This document shows positions 23,504 through 31,736 of a stretch of 64,000 nucleotides of DNA, one piece after another. The DNA lies in assembly GCA_020632695.1 (NCBI GenBank), contig JACKFB010000007.1:62001-126000 (forward strand). The letters are read 5' to 3'. The stretch is from Deltaproteobacteria bacterium. Lineage in GTDB: Bacteria; Myxococcota_A; UBA9042; PHBI01; JACKFB01. The translations under genes were made by a program, and so were the position numbers. Under the pieces are notes generated by a model, which saw nothing but the letters and a program-made list of their open reading frames with translations, ran no database searches and was not told where the DNA came from. How positions within the stretch are numbered: the first letter of the stretch is position 1; each line of letters opens with the position of its first letter.

Positions 23504-24690
23504 GTGAGGATCCGCGGCTGGCTGGGGTGGATGCGCGAGACCACCTCGTAGTTGATGGTCCCCATCCAGCCGGCGAGCTGCTCGGCGCTGACCTGCTCGT
23601 CGCCGTCGCGCCCCAGCAGGGTCGCCACGTCGCCGGCCCGCACGTCGGGGATGTGGGTGACGTCCACCATCATCATGTTCATGCAGACGCGGCCCCGCAC
23701 CGGCGCGCGGACTCCCTGGACCAGCACGTGCGCCAGGTTCGAGAGCCGGCGGTCGTAACCCTCGTGGTAGCCCACCGGGATGACGGCGATGCGCATGGGC
23801 CAGGTGGCGCGGAAGGTGCGGCCGTAGCCGACGAAGGCGCCGTTCGGCACGTCCTTGACCTGGGCGAGGCGCGCCCGCCACGAGAGCGCGGGCGTCAGGT
23901 CGGGGAGGAAGCCGTCGCCGCCCTGGGCGTGGATCTGGATGGCGGTGGCGAAGGTCTCGGGCGAGGGCCACAGCCCGTAGGCCGCCAGACCCACCCGCAC
24001 CAGGTCGCCGTGGGTCTCGGGGAAGAGGATGGTCGCCGCCGAGTTGGCCGAGTGGACCACGGGCACCTCGAGGCCCGCCTCGGCGAAGGCCCGGCGCGCC
24101 TCGGCGAAGGCCGCCACCTGCTGGCCCGCGAAGCGATGGTCGGTGGTGTCCTCGATGTCGGCGAAGTGGGTGGCCAGCCCCTCGAGCCGGAGGCCCGGCA
24201 GGGCGGCGGCCAGGCGCCCCAGCGCCAGGGCGTCCCGCAGCACCAGCCCCTGGCGGTGGTTGCCGGTCTCCACCTTCAGATGGACGGGCACGACCCGCCC
24301 GGCGGCGCGGGCGGCCCCGTCGAGCGCCCCCGCCAGCTCGTTGTCATAGATGACGCAGCGCGCGTCGGCCGCCACCACGTCGGCGGCCCGCGCCGGCAGC
24401 ACGCGACCGCAGATGTAGATCGGCGCGTCCACCTCGGCGGCACGTAGGGCCAGCGCCTCGTCGACGCGGTCGACCACCAGCCAGTCGGCGCCCGCCGCCA
24501 GGAAGGTGCGGGAGGCCTCGATCAGGCCGTGGCCGTACGCGTTGGCCTTCACCACCACGCCCAGCCGCGCGCCGGGGCTGAGGCGGCGCCGGAAGATGCC
24601 CACGTTGTGGGTCAGGGCGTCGCGGGAGACCGCACACCACGAGGCCAGCGCGAGGTTCGACTCGGGGGGCGTCACCATCGACCGGACCAT
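23500..24690 (-). CDS. alr: Alanine racemase
   Basis: The product is a 396-aa fold-type III PLP enzyme. The PLP lysine is Lys48 in VVKANAYGHG. The barrel carries HFADIEDT, the HSANSAA segment and VRVGLAAYG. The second-domain catalytic Tyr region is PVGYHEGYDRR, with CMNMMMVD after it. It makes D-alanine for peptidoglycan. The ATG at 24690 is preceded by a G-rich stretch; an ATG four codons later is an alternative. It is 45 bp after an exported-protein gene and overlaps the HAD gene. Broad-spectrum racemase activity cannot be excluded. Confidence 0.93.
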   Translation of the reverse strand: MVRSMVTPPESNLALASWCAVSRDALTHNVGIFRRRLSPGARLGVVVKANAYGHGLIEASRTFLAAGADWLVVDRVDEALALRAAEVDAPIYICGRVLPARAADVVAADARCVIYDNELAGALDGAARAAGRVVPVHLKVETGNHRQGLVLRDALALGRLAAALPGLRLEGLATHFADIEDTTDHRFAGQQVAAFAEARRAFAEAGLEVPVVHSANSAATILFPETHGDLVRVGLAAYGLWPSPETFATAIQIHAQGGDGFLPDLTPALSWRARLAQVKDVPNGAFVGYGRTFRATWPMRIAVIPVGYHEGYDRRLSNLAHVLVQGVRAPVRGRVCMNMMMVDVTHIPDVRAGDVATLLGRDGDEQVSAEQLAGWMGTINYEVVSRIHPSQPRILT

Positions 24691-24735
24691 AGCCCCCGCC
24701 CCACCGGGAGTCCACGGGCAGGAGCCGCCGCGACT

Positions 24736-25671
24736 TCACCTGGCCTGGATGAGCCCGATCACCCGGCCGCCGGTGCGCGCCAGCAGGCCGAGCTGGGCCG
24801 CCTCGAGGGCGATCGAGGCCAGCACCTGGCTGCCCTTGCTCTTCACGTCGACCCGCCGGACCAGGGCGGAGATCCCGAGCGCGGTCAGGATCGGCGAGCT
24901 GCCCGCGAAGGCCTCGATCTCGCGCTGGAGCGCCTTGGCGGCGGCCTTGGCCGAGCCCGCGTCCGTGGCGAAGCCGATGACGCGGAAGGTGATGGCGTCC
25001 TTGCCCTCGGCGCGCAGGACGGCCCGCTCCACCTTGGCCAGCTCGGGGGCCGCGCCCAGCGCCATGTCGTCGCGGACGCGCTTGGGCACCCAGGCCAGCG
25101 CCCACATCGCCGGGGAGCCCTTCTGCGCCGCCGCGAGCAGGGCGCGGAACGCCTTGCGGCCGGGCAAGGCGGGCTTGTCGCCGGCGGCCACCTCGAGCAC
25201 GGCGTCGAGCTTCGCGGCGGGCGCGATCACCGCGACGCCCGGGGCCAGGACGGCCGCGCGCTGGGCCGGCGCGATGCGGAACCAGCCGATGCCGGCGTGC
25301 TCGCCCTCCGCGTAGCCGGCCGCCATCGAGCGCTTCGCGAAGTCGCGCAGGCGGTCCCCGTCGACGCCGCCCGCCAGGATCGTCACCTCCTGGCCCCGGC
25401 CCATCTCGAAGGTCCAGGTGCGCTGGAAGCCCTTGCCCGGCGCGAGCCCGGCGGCCTCGGCCAGGCGGATCCCCTCGCCGCGCCCCTGGGCTCGCGCGAA
25501 CTCCTGCATGGCGCCGTACTGCGAGTGCTCGACGAGGCGCGCGTGGTCCATGAAGGCCACGCCGCCCGCGTTGGCGGGGACGAACTTCAGCTCGGCCGCG
25601 GCCGGGTCGGCCAGCGCGGCGGGGGCCATGGAGAGCAGCAGGAGGGAGGCGAGGAGGAGGCGAGCAGGCAT
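24736..25671 (-). CDS. Exported protein of unknown function
   Basis: The product is a 311-aa protein with a clear signal peptide (cut after PAALA, about residue 21). The start of the mature protein (FVPANAGGVAFMDHARL) resembles secreted substrate-binding-like DUF3352-type proteins, which assess a polymer or ligand, but the match is only impressionistic. The protein is alpha/beta with many Ala, no Cys, and no catalytic motif that can be named. It leads the alr-HAD operon, so a link to the envelope is plausible. ATG at 25671 has a GGAG-like site in AGGAGCCCTCC just upstream. Confidence 0.7.
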   Translation of the reverse strand: MPARLLLASLLLLSMAPAALADPAAAELKFVPANAGGVAFMDHARLVEHSQYGAMQEFARAQGRGEGIRLAEAAGLAPGKGFQRTWTFEMGRGQEVTILAGGVDGDRLRDFAKRSMAAGYAEGEHAGIGWFRIAPAQRAAVLAPGVAVIAPAAKLDAVLEVAAGDKPALPGRKAFRALLAAAQKGSPAMWALAWVPKRVRDDMALGAAPELAKVERAVLRAEGKDAITFRVIGFATDAGSAKAAAKALQREIEAFAGSSPILTALGISALVRRVDVKSKGSQVLASIALEAAQLGLLARTGGRVIGLIQAR

Positions 25672-25814
25672 GGAGGGCTCCTGGGATCGAGGCGCGGATG
25701 GACCGCCGGCGCGCCCGCACTATTCACCCGGCCTATGCATCCGTGCCGGAATGGGGTGTGCTCGTGGGCGCGCGGCGATCATGCCACGGCGGCCGCGTCG
25801 GAGGGCCCAACGCG

Positions 25815-26312
25815 ATGAAGTTCCGTCTGATGCCCGAGGTCTGGGAGGACGCGGCGCCAGAGCGCGAGCGCGAGTGGCGGCAGACCCTGGGCGAGCTGAA
25901 CCTCGACCACGGCAGCCTGGTGCGCCCCGGGGATGCCGGCGCCGAGGAGCCCGTGGTGACGCTGGGCCGGCACCCGGAGGGCGGGCTGCTCATCGTGGTG
26001 GCGCTGGCCGGCGGCGAGGAGAGCACGGTGCACCTGAACCACCGCCGGATGCGCGGCGCCTTTCGCGACTACAAGCAGGTCATCGAGCAGATCGCCCGTG
26101 CCACGAGCGGCGCCTTCGGCCCGCGGGATCTCGAGACCCTCGACTACGCCAAGAAGGTCGTCCACGACGAGGCCGCCGAGCTGATCCAGGAGGCGCTGTC
26201 CGAGCGGGTGCACCTGCCCCACAAGCTGGCGCGGCGCATCTTCACGCTCGCCTTCCTCATCACTCACGACCTCCCTCAGGAGATCGTGAGTCATTTCCGG
26301 CACCCTCGCTGA
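25815..26312 (+). CDS. UPF0262 family protein
   Basis: The product is a 165-aa soluble protein. The block RRMRGAFRDYKQVIEQIARA, then LDYAKKVVHDEAAELIQEAL and ARRIFTLAFLITH, follows the order of the UPF0262 family: an FRR..KDY helix, an HNEGS-like region and the closing ARRLFTL helix. Length fits the family. Its function is unknown, and most known members are alphaproteobacterial. The ATG at 25815 matches the family start; longer in-frame starts add unrelated residues. Its last 53 bp overlap the convergent mscS-type gene. Confidence 0.75.
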   Translation: MKFRLMPEVWEDAAPEREREWRQTLGELNLDHGSLVRPGDAGAEEPVVTLGRHPEGGLLIVVALAGGEESTVHLNHRRMRGAFRDYKQVIEQIARATSGAFGPRDLETLDYAKKVVHDEAAELIQEALSERVHLPHKLARRIFTLAFLITHDLPQEIVSHFRHPR

Positions 26313-27621
26313 GCACGGGCGCGCTGGCCGAGACCGCCAGCGTGGTGCCCGGCGGCAGGTCCAGGGTGCGCATGGGGAATGGGATGGTGATGCCCTCGGC
26401 GGCGTAGCGGATGTGCAGCGCCCGGATGAAGGCGTCGCGCATGCCGAAGTGGCCCTCCCAGTTGCGGGCGCGCATCCACACCTTGAAGTTGATGCTGGAG
26501 TCGCCGAAGGCCTCGTAGGTGACCCGCGGCTCGTAGCCGGGGACGGCGCGCGGGTCGTTGGACTGGATGTCGCGGGCGACCGCGACCGTCGCCGCGCCGG
26601 CTGCGTCGAGATCGCTGTGGTAGGCGATGCCGACCGGCACCGTGAAGCAGAGATCGGCGGCCGGCATGCTGCGGTTGACCACGGTGGACTGGGCCAGGCG
26701 CGCGTTGGGGACGACGATGTAGGTGTCCTCGCGGGTGCGGAGGCGCGTGGTGCGCCACCCGATGGAGAGCACGGTGCCGGAGACCGAACCGTCGACCACC
26801 TCGACGAAGTCGCCGACGCGGATGGGCTGGTCGGCGGCGATGAGCAGGCCGGCGATGAAGTCCTCGAGGGTCTTCTGGAGCGCGAGGCCGATGGCCAGCG
26901 AGCCGATACCGAGAGAGGTGAGCAGGGGGGCGATGGGGATCTCGGCGACCGAGAGCAGCATCAGGGCGCCGATGATGTAGACCAGGATGCGGGCGGCGGA
27001 GCGCAGCACGCCGCCGCTGGTGGCGAGGACGTTGGACGTGGCCGCGCGCAGCTCGATGGTCTTCCGGACGAAGCCGTCGAGGAACACGGTCGCGGCGAGC
27101 ACGGCCAGCGCGACGGCCGCCAGGTGGACGGGCTGGCGGACGTTGGCGGGGAGCGGCACCGAGGAGGCCCAGACCAGGGCGCCGCCGACGACGATGAGGA
27201 GGTGCAGCGGCGTCAAGATGGCGGCGGCGATGGCGTCGTCGAAGACCGAGTGGGTGCGGGCGGCGCGGCCGGCGAAGACGTGGACCGCCTTGCGGGCCAC
27301 GTAGAAGCCGCCCAGCATCCACAGCAGGAAGAGCACCGTGGCCGGCACCCAGGGCTCGAGCTGGTGGATCGTGTGCTCGAAGGGTCCGCGGTTCGGCAGC
27401 GCCTGCGCCGCCCGGTACACGGCGCCGATGATGATGCCGGTGGCGGCCAGCTTGTGCAGGCGCGAGAGGATCCGTTCGTCGACGCGGGGATCGCTCCCTA
27501 TCCGACTCTCGATCCAGTGGAAGATGCGGCGCAGCGCCCACAGGGTGACGACGATGCCGCCCGCGAGCAGCAGCAACGGCCACACCCACGGCCACACGCG
27601 GGACCAGGTCAGGTCGCCCAT
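26260..27621 (-). CDS. MscS-family mechanosensitive channel
   Basis: The product is a 453-aa protein with an N-terminal helix, about five membrane helices, and the MscS core. The core is the pore-lining helix (SLGIGSLAIGLALQKTLEDF, about 250-269), the beta domain (QPIRVGDFVEVVDG...GTVLSIGWRTTRLRT) with IVVPNARLAQ, and the alpha/beta C-terminal cap. It releases solutes on hypo-osmotic shock. The ATG at 27621 begins MGDLTWSRVW; no strong Shine-Dalgarno precedes it. A disordered tail (SEGAGNDSRSPEGG) ends the protein and is encoded by the stretch overlapping UPF0262. It diverges from modA. Confidence 0.9.
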   Translation of the reverse strand: MGDLTWSRVWPWVWPLLLLAGGIVVTLWALRRIFHWIESRIGSDPRVDERILSRLHKLAATGIIIGAVYRAAQALPNRGPFEHTIHQLEPWVPATVLFLLWMLGGFYVARKAVHVFAGRAARTHSVFDDAIAAAILTPLHLLIVVGGALVWASSVPLPANVRQPVHLAAVALAVLAATVFLDGFVRKTIELRAATSNVLATSGGVLRSAARILVYIIGALMLLSVAEIPIAPLLTSLGIGSLAIGLALQKTLEDFIAGLLIAADQPIRVGDFVEVVDGSVSGTVLSIGWRTTRLRTREDTYIVVPNARLAQSTVVNRSMPAADLCFTVPVGIAYHSDLDAAGAATVAVARDIQSNDPRAVPGYEPRVTYEAFGDSSINFKVWMRARNWEGHFGMRDAFIRALHIRYAAEGITIPFPMRTLDLPPGTTLAVSASAPVLSEGAGNDSRSPEGGRE

Positions 27622-27712
27622 GGCCGGATGGAACCACAGGGCCCCGCGGGCCGGCAACCGGGCGCGGGGCTGCTCTTGACGCGGGGCGCGCCGGCGGGGG
27701 AGCGTCGGCGAC

Positions 27713-28528
27713 GTGTCTGACCTCGCGCGCGGCTTCGGGTGGTTGACGCTCGCCGTCCTCGTCGGGTGCGGCCCGGGGCGCGAGGCGGCGCGGCTGCGCG
27801 TGCTGGCGGCGGCCAGCCTGGCGCCGGCGGCGCGGTCCATGGCCGAGGGCTTCGAGGCCGAGACCGGCGTCGGGGTCGACGTGGTCGCGGGCGCCTCATC
27901 GACCCTGGCCCGGCAGATCGAGGCCGGGGCGCCCGCCGACCTCTTCCTGTCGGCCGACCCACGCTGGCTGGCCTGGCTGTCGGCGCGCGGCCGGGTCGCG
28001 CCCTGCGACATGGCGGACCTGGCGACCAACCGGCTGGTGGTGCTGGCCCGCGACGGCGACGGCGCTGCCTGGCGGCCCGGCACCGAAGCGCCGGGGCCCC
28101 TGCCCGCCCGGCTCGCCGTCGGCGACCCCGAGCACGTCCCGGTGGGCCGCTACGCGCGCGAGTCCCTGGAGGCGCTGGGCCTGTGGGCAGCCGTCGCCCC
28201 GCGCGTGGTGGCCACCGCCGACGCCCCCGCCGCCGTGGCGCTGCTGGCCCGCGGCGCCGTCCCCGCGGCCATCGCCTACGCCACCGACGCCCGCGGCGCG
28301 CCCGGCGTCCACGTGGTGGCCGAGCTCCCCCCGAGCTCCCACCGCGTCATCGTCTACCGCGCCGGCCTCCTGGGCGACGCCCCACACCCCAGCGCCCGCG
28401 CCCTGCTCGCCTGGCTGCAGACCCCGCCGGCCCGCGCCCGCATGGCCGCCCTGGGCTTCGGGCCCCCGCCCGCCGGCGCCGACGCCGCCTCCCAAGCGCT
28501 CCCCACCGCCCCCGCCCTCGCCCCCTGA
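27713..28528 (+). CDS. modA: Molybdate ABC transporter substrate-binding lipoprotein
   Basis: The product is a 271-aa periplasmic binding protein. The GTG start gives a short leader ending LVGC, so it is probably a lipoprotein. The mature part follows the ModA pattern: LAAASLAPAARSMAEGFE, then GASSTLARQIEAGAPADLFLSADPRW (binding loop Ser/Ala residues), and PVGRYARESL. A Pro/Ala-rich tail of about 25 residues is extra. It shares a TGATG junction with modB. It captures molybdate or tungstate. A ModE site was looked for upstream and not found. Confidence 0.88.
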   Translation: MSDLARGFGWLTLAVLVGCGPGREAARLRVLAAASLAPAARSMAEGFEAETGVGVDVVAGASSTLARQIEAGAPADLFLSADPRWLAWLSARGRVAPCDMADLATNRLVVLARDGDGAAWRPGTEAPGPLPARLAVGDPEHVPVGRYARESLEALGLWAAVAPRVVATADAPAAVALLARGAVPAAIAYATDARGAPGVHVVAELPPSSHRVIVYRAGLLGDAPHPSARALLAWLQTPPARARMAALGFGPPPAGADAASQALPTAPALAP

Positions 28529-29181
28529 TGGCCGACCTGCTGCCCGTCATCGCGCTGTCCCTGCGCGTCGCCGCCGTCAGCGTGCTCCTGGCCGCGCTCC
28601 CCGCCATCGCCCTCGGGCACCTCCTCGCCCGCCGGCGCTTCCCCGGCCGCGCCCTGGTCGAGGCCCTGGTCCACCTCCCGCTGGTGCTGCCCCCGGTCGT
28701 CACCGGCTACGCCCTGCTCCTGCTCTTCTCGCCGCGCGGCCCCCTCGGCGGCCTGGGCCTGATCTTCACCTGGCGCGGCGCCGCCGTGGCCAGCGCCGTC
28801 GTGGCCTTCCCCCTCTTCGTCCGCGCGGTCTCCCTCGGCATCGCCTCCGTCGACCCCGCCCTGGAGGAGGCCGCCCGGGTCACCGGAGCCTCGCCGGCCC
28901 GGGTGTTCCGCACCATCACCCTGCCCCTGGCCCTGCCGGGGGTGCTCGGCGGCGCGCTGCTCGCCTTCGGCCGCAGCCTGGGCGAGTTCGGCGCCACCAT
29001 CGCCTTCGCCGGCAGCGTCCCCGGCCAGACCGACACGCTGCCGCTGGCCATCTGGCAGGCGCTCCAGACCCCGGGCGGCGAGTCGCGCGCCATGAGCCTC
29101 GCCGCCGCCAGCGCGACCCTGGCCTTCCTCACGCTGCTCGCCGGCGAGCTGGCCGCCCGGAGGCTGCGTTGGACGCGCTGA
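28528..29181 (+). CDS. modB: Molybdate ABC transporter permease
   Basis: The product is a 217-aa protein with five or six membrane helices. It carries the ModB EAA loop (EEAARVTGASPARVFRTITLP) that couples to the ATPase, and FGRSLGEFGAT, a conserved ModB stretch. The ATG overlaps the modA stop by one base. It is followed by modC, which begins inside its last codons. Confidence 0.92.
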   Translation: MADLLPVIALSLRVAAVSVLLAALPAIALGHLLARRRFPGRALVEALVHLPLVLPPVVTGYALLLLFSPRGPLGGLGLIFTWRGAAVASAVVAFPLFVRAVSLGIASVDPALEEAARVTGASPARVFRTITLPLALPGVLGGALLAFGRSLGEFGATIAFAGSVPGQTDTLPLAIWQALQTPGGESRAMSLAAASATLAFLTLLAGELAARRLRWTR

Positions 29182-30302
29182 GCTTCGACCTCGCCTGGAC
29201 CCACGGCGCCTTCCGCCTGGAAGCGCGCGCCACCTTCGACGCGCCGGTCACCGCGCTGCTCGGCCCCTCGGGCGCCGGAAAGACGACGCTGATGCGCCTG
29301 CTCTGCGGGCTCCAGACGCCCGAGCGCGGCCGCATCACCCTGGGCGGGACCCTGCTCTACGACTCGCAGACGCGGGCCGCCCTGCCCGCCCACCGGCGGC
29401 GCATCGGCATGGTGTTCCAGGAGCCTCGGCTGTGGCCCCACCTCACCGTGCGCCGCACCATCACCTACGGCGGCCGCCACCACCTCGACGCGGCCATCGC
29501 GCTCTGCGAGCTGGAGCCGCTGCTGGAGCGCCGCCCGCACGCGCTCTCGGGCGGCGAACGCCAGCGCGTCGCCATCGCCCGCGCCCTGACGGCGGCCCCC
29601 CGCGCCCTGCTCCTCGACGAGCCGTGGACCGGGCTGGACGAGGCGCGGCGCGACGGGGTCATCGAGCTCCTGACCCGCGTCGGCGCGGCCATGGCCATCC
29701 CGATGGTCGTCGCCACCCACGACCTGGGCACGGCGCTGTGCATGACCGACCGCGTCGCGCTCCTGGACGCCGGCCGGCTGGTGGCCCACGGCGCCGCCCA
29801 CGAGGTGCTCCGCTCGCCCGACGCGGCGCGCCTGGGACGGCGCCTGGGCCTGGAGTCCGTGCTCACCGCCGCCTTCGAGCACCGCGACCCGGCCACGCAC
29901 ACGGTGCGCGCGCGGCTCGGCGACGCGCTGCTGACGCTGCCGGCCACCGAGGGCGCGCCCGGCGACCTGCTGCGGGTGGGCGTGCGGCCCGAGGACGTCC
30001 TGCTGGCCCTGCACCCCCTCGAGGGGCTGAGCGCCCGCAACCGCCTCGCCGCCCGGGTCGTCGAGCTCACCGAGCTGGGCTCGCAGGTCCTGGTGCACCT
30101 GGAGGTGGCCGGGCAGCCGCTCCGCGCCGAGATCACGCGCGACGCCGCCGAGGAGCTGGCCCTGGGCCCCGGGACGCCCGTCCACGCCTGGATCAAGGCC
30201 ACCGCGCTGCGCCGCCACGGACGCGCATCGGTCCTTTCGCCCGAGCCCTCACCGTTGTACAAGGCGCCGACCCCGAGCCCTGCGACGGAGACCCCGAGAT
30301 GA
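29169..30302 (+). CDS. modC: Molybdate ABC transporter ATPase with TOBE-type C-terminus
   Basis: The product is a 377-aa ATPase: Walker A GPSGAGKTT, Q-loop near VFQEPRLW, signature SGGERQRVAIARAL, Walker B ALLLDEPWTGLD, switch His in ATHDLGTA. From about residue 250 a molybdate-binding TOBE-like region follows (VRPEDVLLALHPLEGL...AEITRDA). It starts at a TTG (29169) inside modB, which is unusual but the only start that keeps the beta strand before Walker A. A Pro-rich tail of about 20 residues closes it. It overlaps the next gene by four bases (ATGA). Confidence 0.9.
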   Translation: MDALSFDLAWTHGAFRLEARATFDAPVTALLGPSGAGKTTLMRLLCGLQTPERGRITLGGTLLYDSQTRAALPAHRRRIGMVFQEPRLWPHLTVRRTITYGGRHHLDAAIALCELEPLLERRPHALSGGERQRVAIARALTAAPRALLLDEPWTGLDEARRDGVIELLTRVGAAMAIPMVVATHDLGTALCMTDRVALLDAGRLVAHGAAHEVLRSPDAARLGRRLGLESVLTAAFEHRDPATHTVRARLGDALLTLPATEGAPGDLLRVGVRPEDVLLALHPLEGLSARNRLAARVVELTELGSQVLVHLEVAGQPLRAEITRDAAEELALGPGTPVHAWIKATALRRHGRASVLSPEPSPLYKAPTPSPATETPR

Positions 30303-31654
30303 CCCTCGTCCGCGACGGCAAGCACACGTATCGCCATTGGAACGGCCGCTTCCAGCGCGCCCTGATCATCGAGAACCCCGATCCGCTCCTCGACGAGCGC
30401 CTGCGCGAGATGGGCATCGAGCCCCACCGCGTGGCCGACGCCCCCGACGAGGACGAGCTGGTGCGCCTGCTCCAGGAGGGTCAGCACCACCTGATCTTCA
30501 AGCGCAGCAAGGTCGAGATCACCGAGCGCGTGGTCGCCGCCAGCGAGAACCTGGCCGCCGTGATGCTGTGCTGCATCGGCGACGACTCGGTCGACAAGGT
30601 CGCCTGCGCCCGCAGCGGCGTGCTGGTCACCCACGACCCCGTGTCCAACGGTCGCTCGGTGGCCGAGCTGGTCATGGGCGAGCTCATCGCCATCGCCCGC
30701 CGCCTCTTCGAGAGCGTGCCGGAGATGGCCAACTCCGAGTGGAACAAGGGCTCCCAGGGGCGCTACGAGCTGATGGGCAAGCGCCTCGGCATCCTGGGCC
30801 TGGGCAACATCGGCCGCCAGGTCGCCCAGCTCGGGCAGGCCCTGGGCATGGAGATCGTGTTCTTCGACACCGCGCCGGTGCCGCGCGAGGTCGGGCTGGC
30901 CATGGGCTGGCGGCCGGTGTCGAACCCGCGCGAGCTCTTCGCCCTGGCGGACTTCGTCTCGGTGCACGTCTCCGCCACCGACATCCACGGGCGCAGCAAC
31001 CGCGGCCTGGTCACCTACGAGATGCTCTCGGCGATGAGCGACAAGCCCGGCGAGAGCCCGCGGGCCTTCATCAACCTGGCCCGCGGCTTCATCGTGGACC
31101 CGGACGTGCTGCGCCGCGCGGTCACCGAGGGCCACGTCGCCTACGCCATGACCGACGTGTTCCCGGAGGAGCCGGGCCGCGCCTCGACGACCCGCTGGAT
31201 CAACCCCTATCAGGGCGAGCCGCGCATCTTCGCCACGCCGCACATCGGCGCCGCCACCCGCGAGGCCCAGCCGCGCATCGCCGCCTACGTGTCGCGCACG
31301 ACGCAGATGCTCAACGAGATGGGCATGCTCAGGAACTGCGTGTTCCGCACCCGCGCCGCCATCGAGTTCGACGTGGACTTCGCGTCGTCGATGCTGGCCG
31401 TGGTGCACGTCGACAAGCGCGGCACCAAGAAGGCCGTCGACGACGCCATCTTCAAGGCCGGCGCCAACAACCTGCGCTCGGCGCACATCGACTTCCCGGA
31501 CTACGGCATCGCCTACGACCTGTCGGCGCTGGACCGTGAGCTGACGCCCGAGCAGATCACCAGCCTGCTGCACGACGCCGCCGAGATCACCGGCGACCCG
31601 ACGGCGATCCGGTGGCTGCGCTCGATCCCCCTCGAGGGCGGCACCGGGAGCTGA
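30299..31654 (+). CDS. SerA-like D-isomer-specific 2-hydroxyacid dehydrogenase
   Basis: The product is a 451-aa NAD-dependent dehydrogenase. The Rossmann motif is GLGNIGRQVAQL (about 163-174). Catalytic Arg lies in INLARGFIVD and catalytic His in TPHIGAATREAQ. An ACT-like regulatory segment (SMLAVVHVDKRGTKKAVDDA) forms the last 90 residues. The fold fits phosphoglycerate dehydrogenase, the first step of serine synthesis, but substrate specificity cannot be read safely. The N-terminal 45 residues are longer than in E. coli SerA. It overlaps modC and is likely co-transcribed. Confidence 0.85.
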   Translation: MTLVRDGKHTYRHWNGRFQRALIIENPDPLLDERLREMGIEPHRVADAPDEDELVRLLQEGQHHLIFKRSKVEITERVVAASENLAAVMLCCIGDDSVDKVACARSGVLVTHDPVSNGRSVAELVMGELIAIARRLFESVPEMANSEWNKGSQGRYELMGKRLGILGLGNIGRQVAQLGQALGMEIVFFDTAPVPREVGLAMGWRPVSNPRELFALADFVSVHVSATDIHGRSNRGLVTYEMLSAMSDKPGESPRAFINLARGFIVDPDVLRRAVTEGHVAYAMTDVFPEEPGRASTTRWINPYQGEPRIFATPHIGAATREAQPRIAAYVSRTTQMLNEMGMLRNCVFRTRAAIEFDVDFASSMLAVVHVDKRGTKKAVDDAIFKAGANNLRSAHIDFPDYGIAYDLSALDRELTPEQITSLLHDAAEITGDPTAIRWLRSIPLEGGTGS

Positions 31655-31736
31655 GGCGACGCTCCGGCGAGCTCGGGCGCGGCGCGGATCGCTTGAATTC
31701 GGAGGTCGCGCGGGCGACGATGGCGGGCGGTCCTCG

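Noticed and set aside
27622..27712. A ModE operator before modA
   Set aside because: No palindromic TATA-containing ModE site is visible; TTGACG is present but without a -10 at proper distance.
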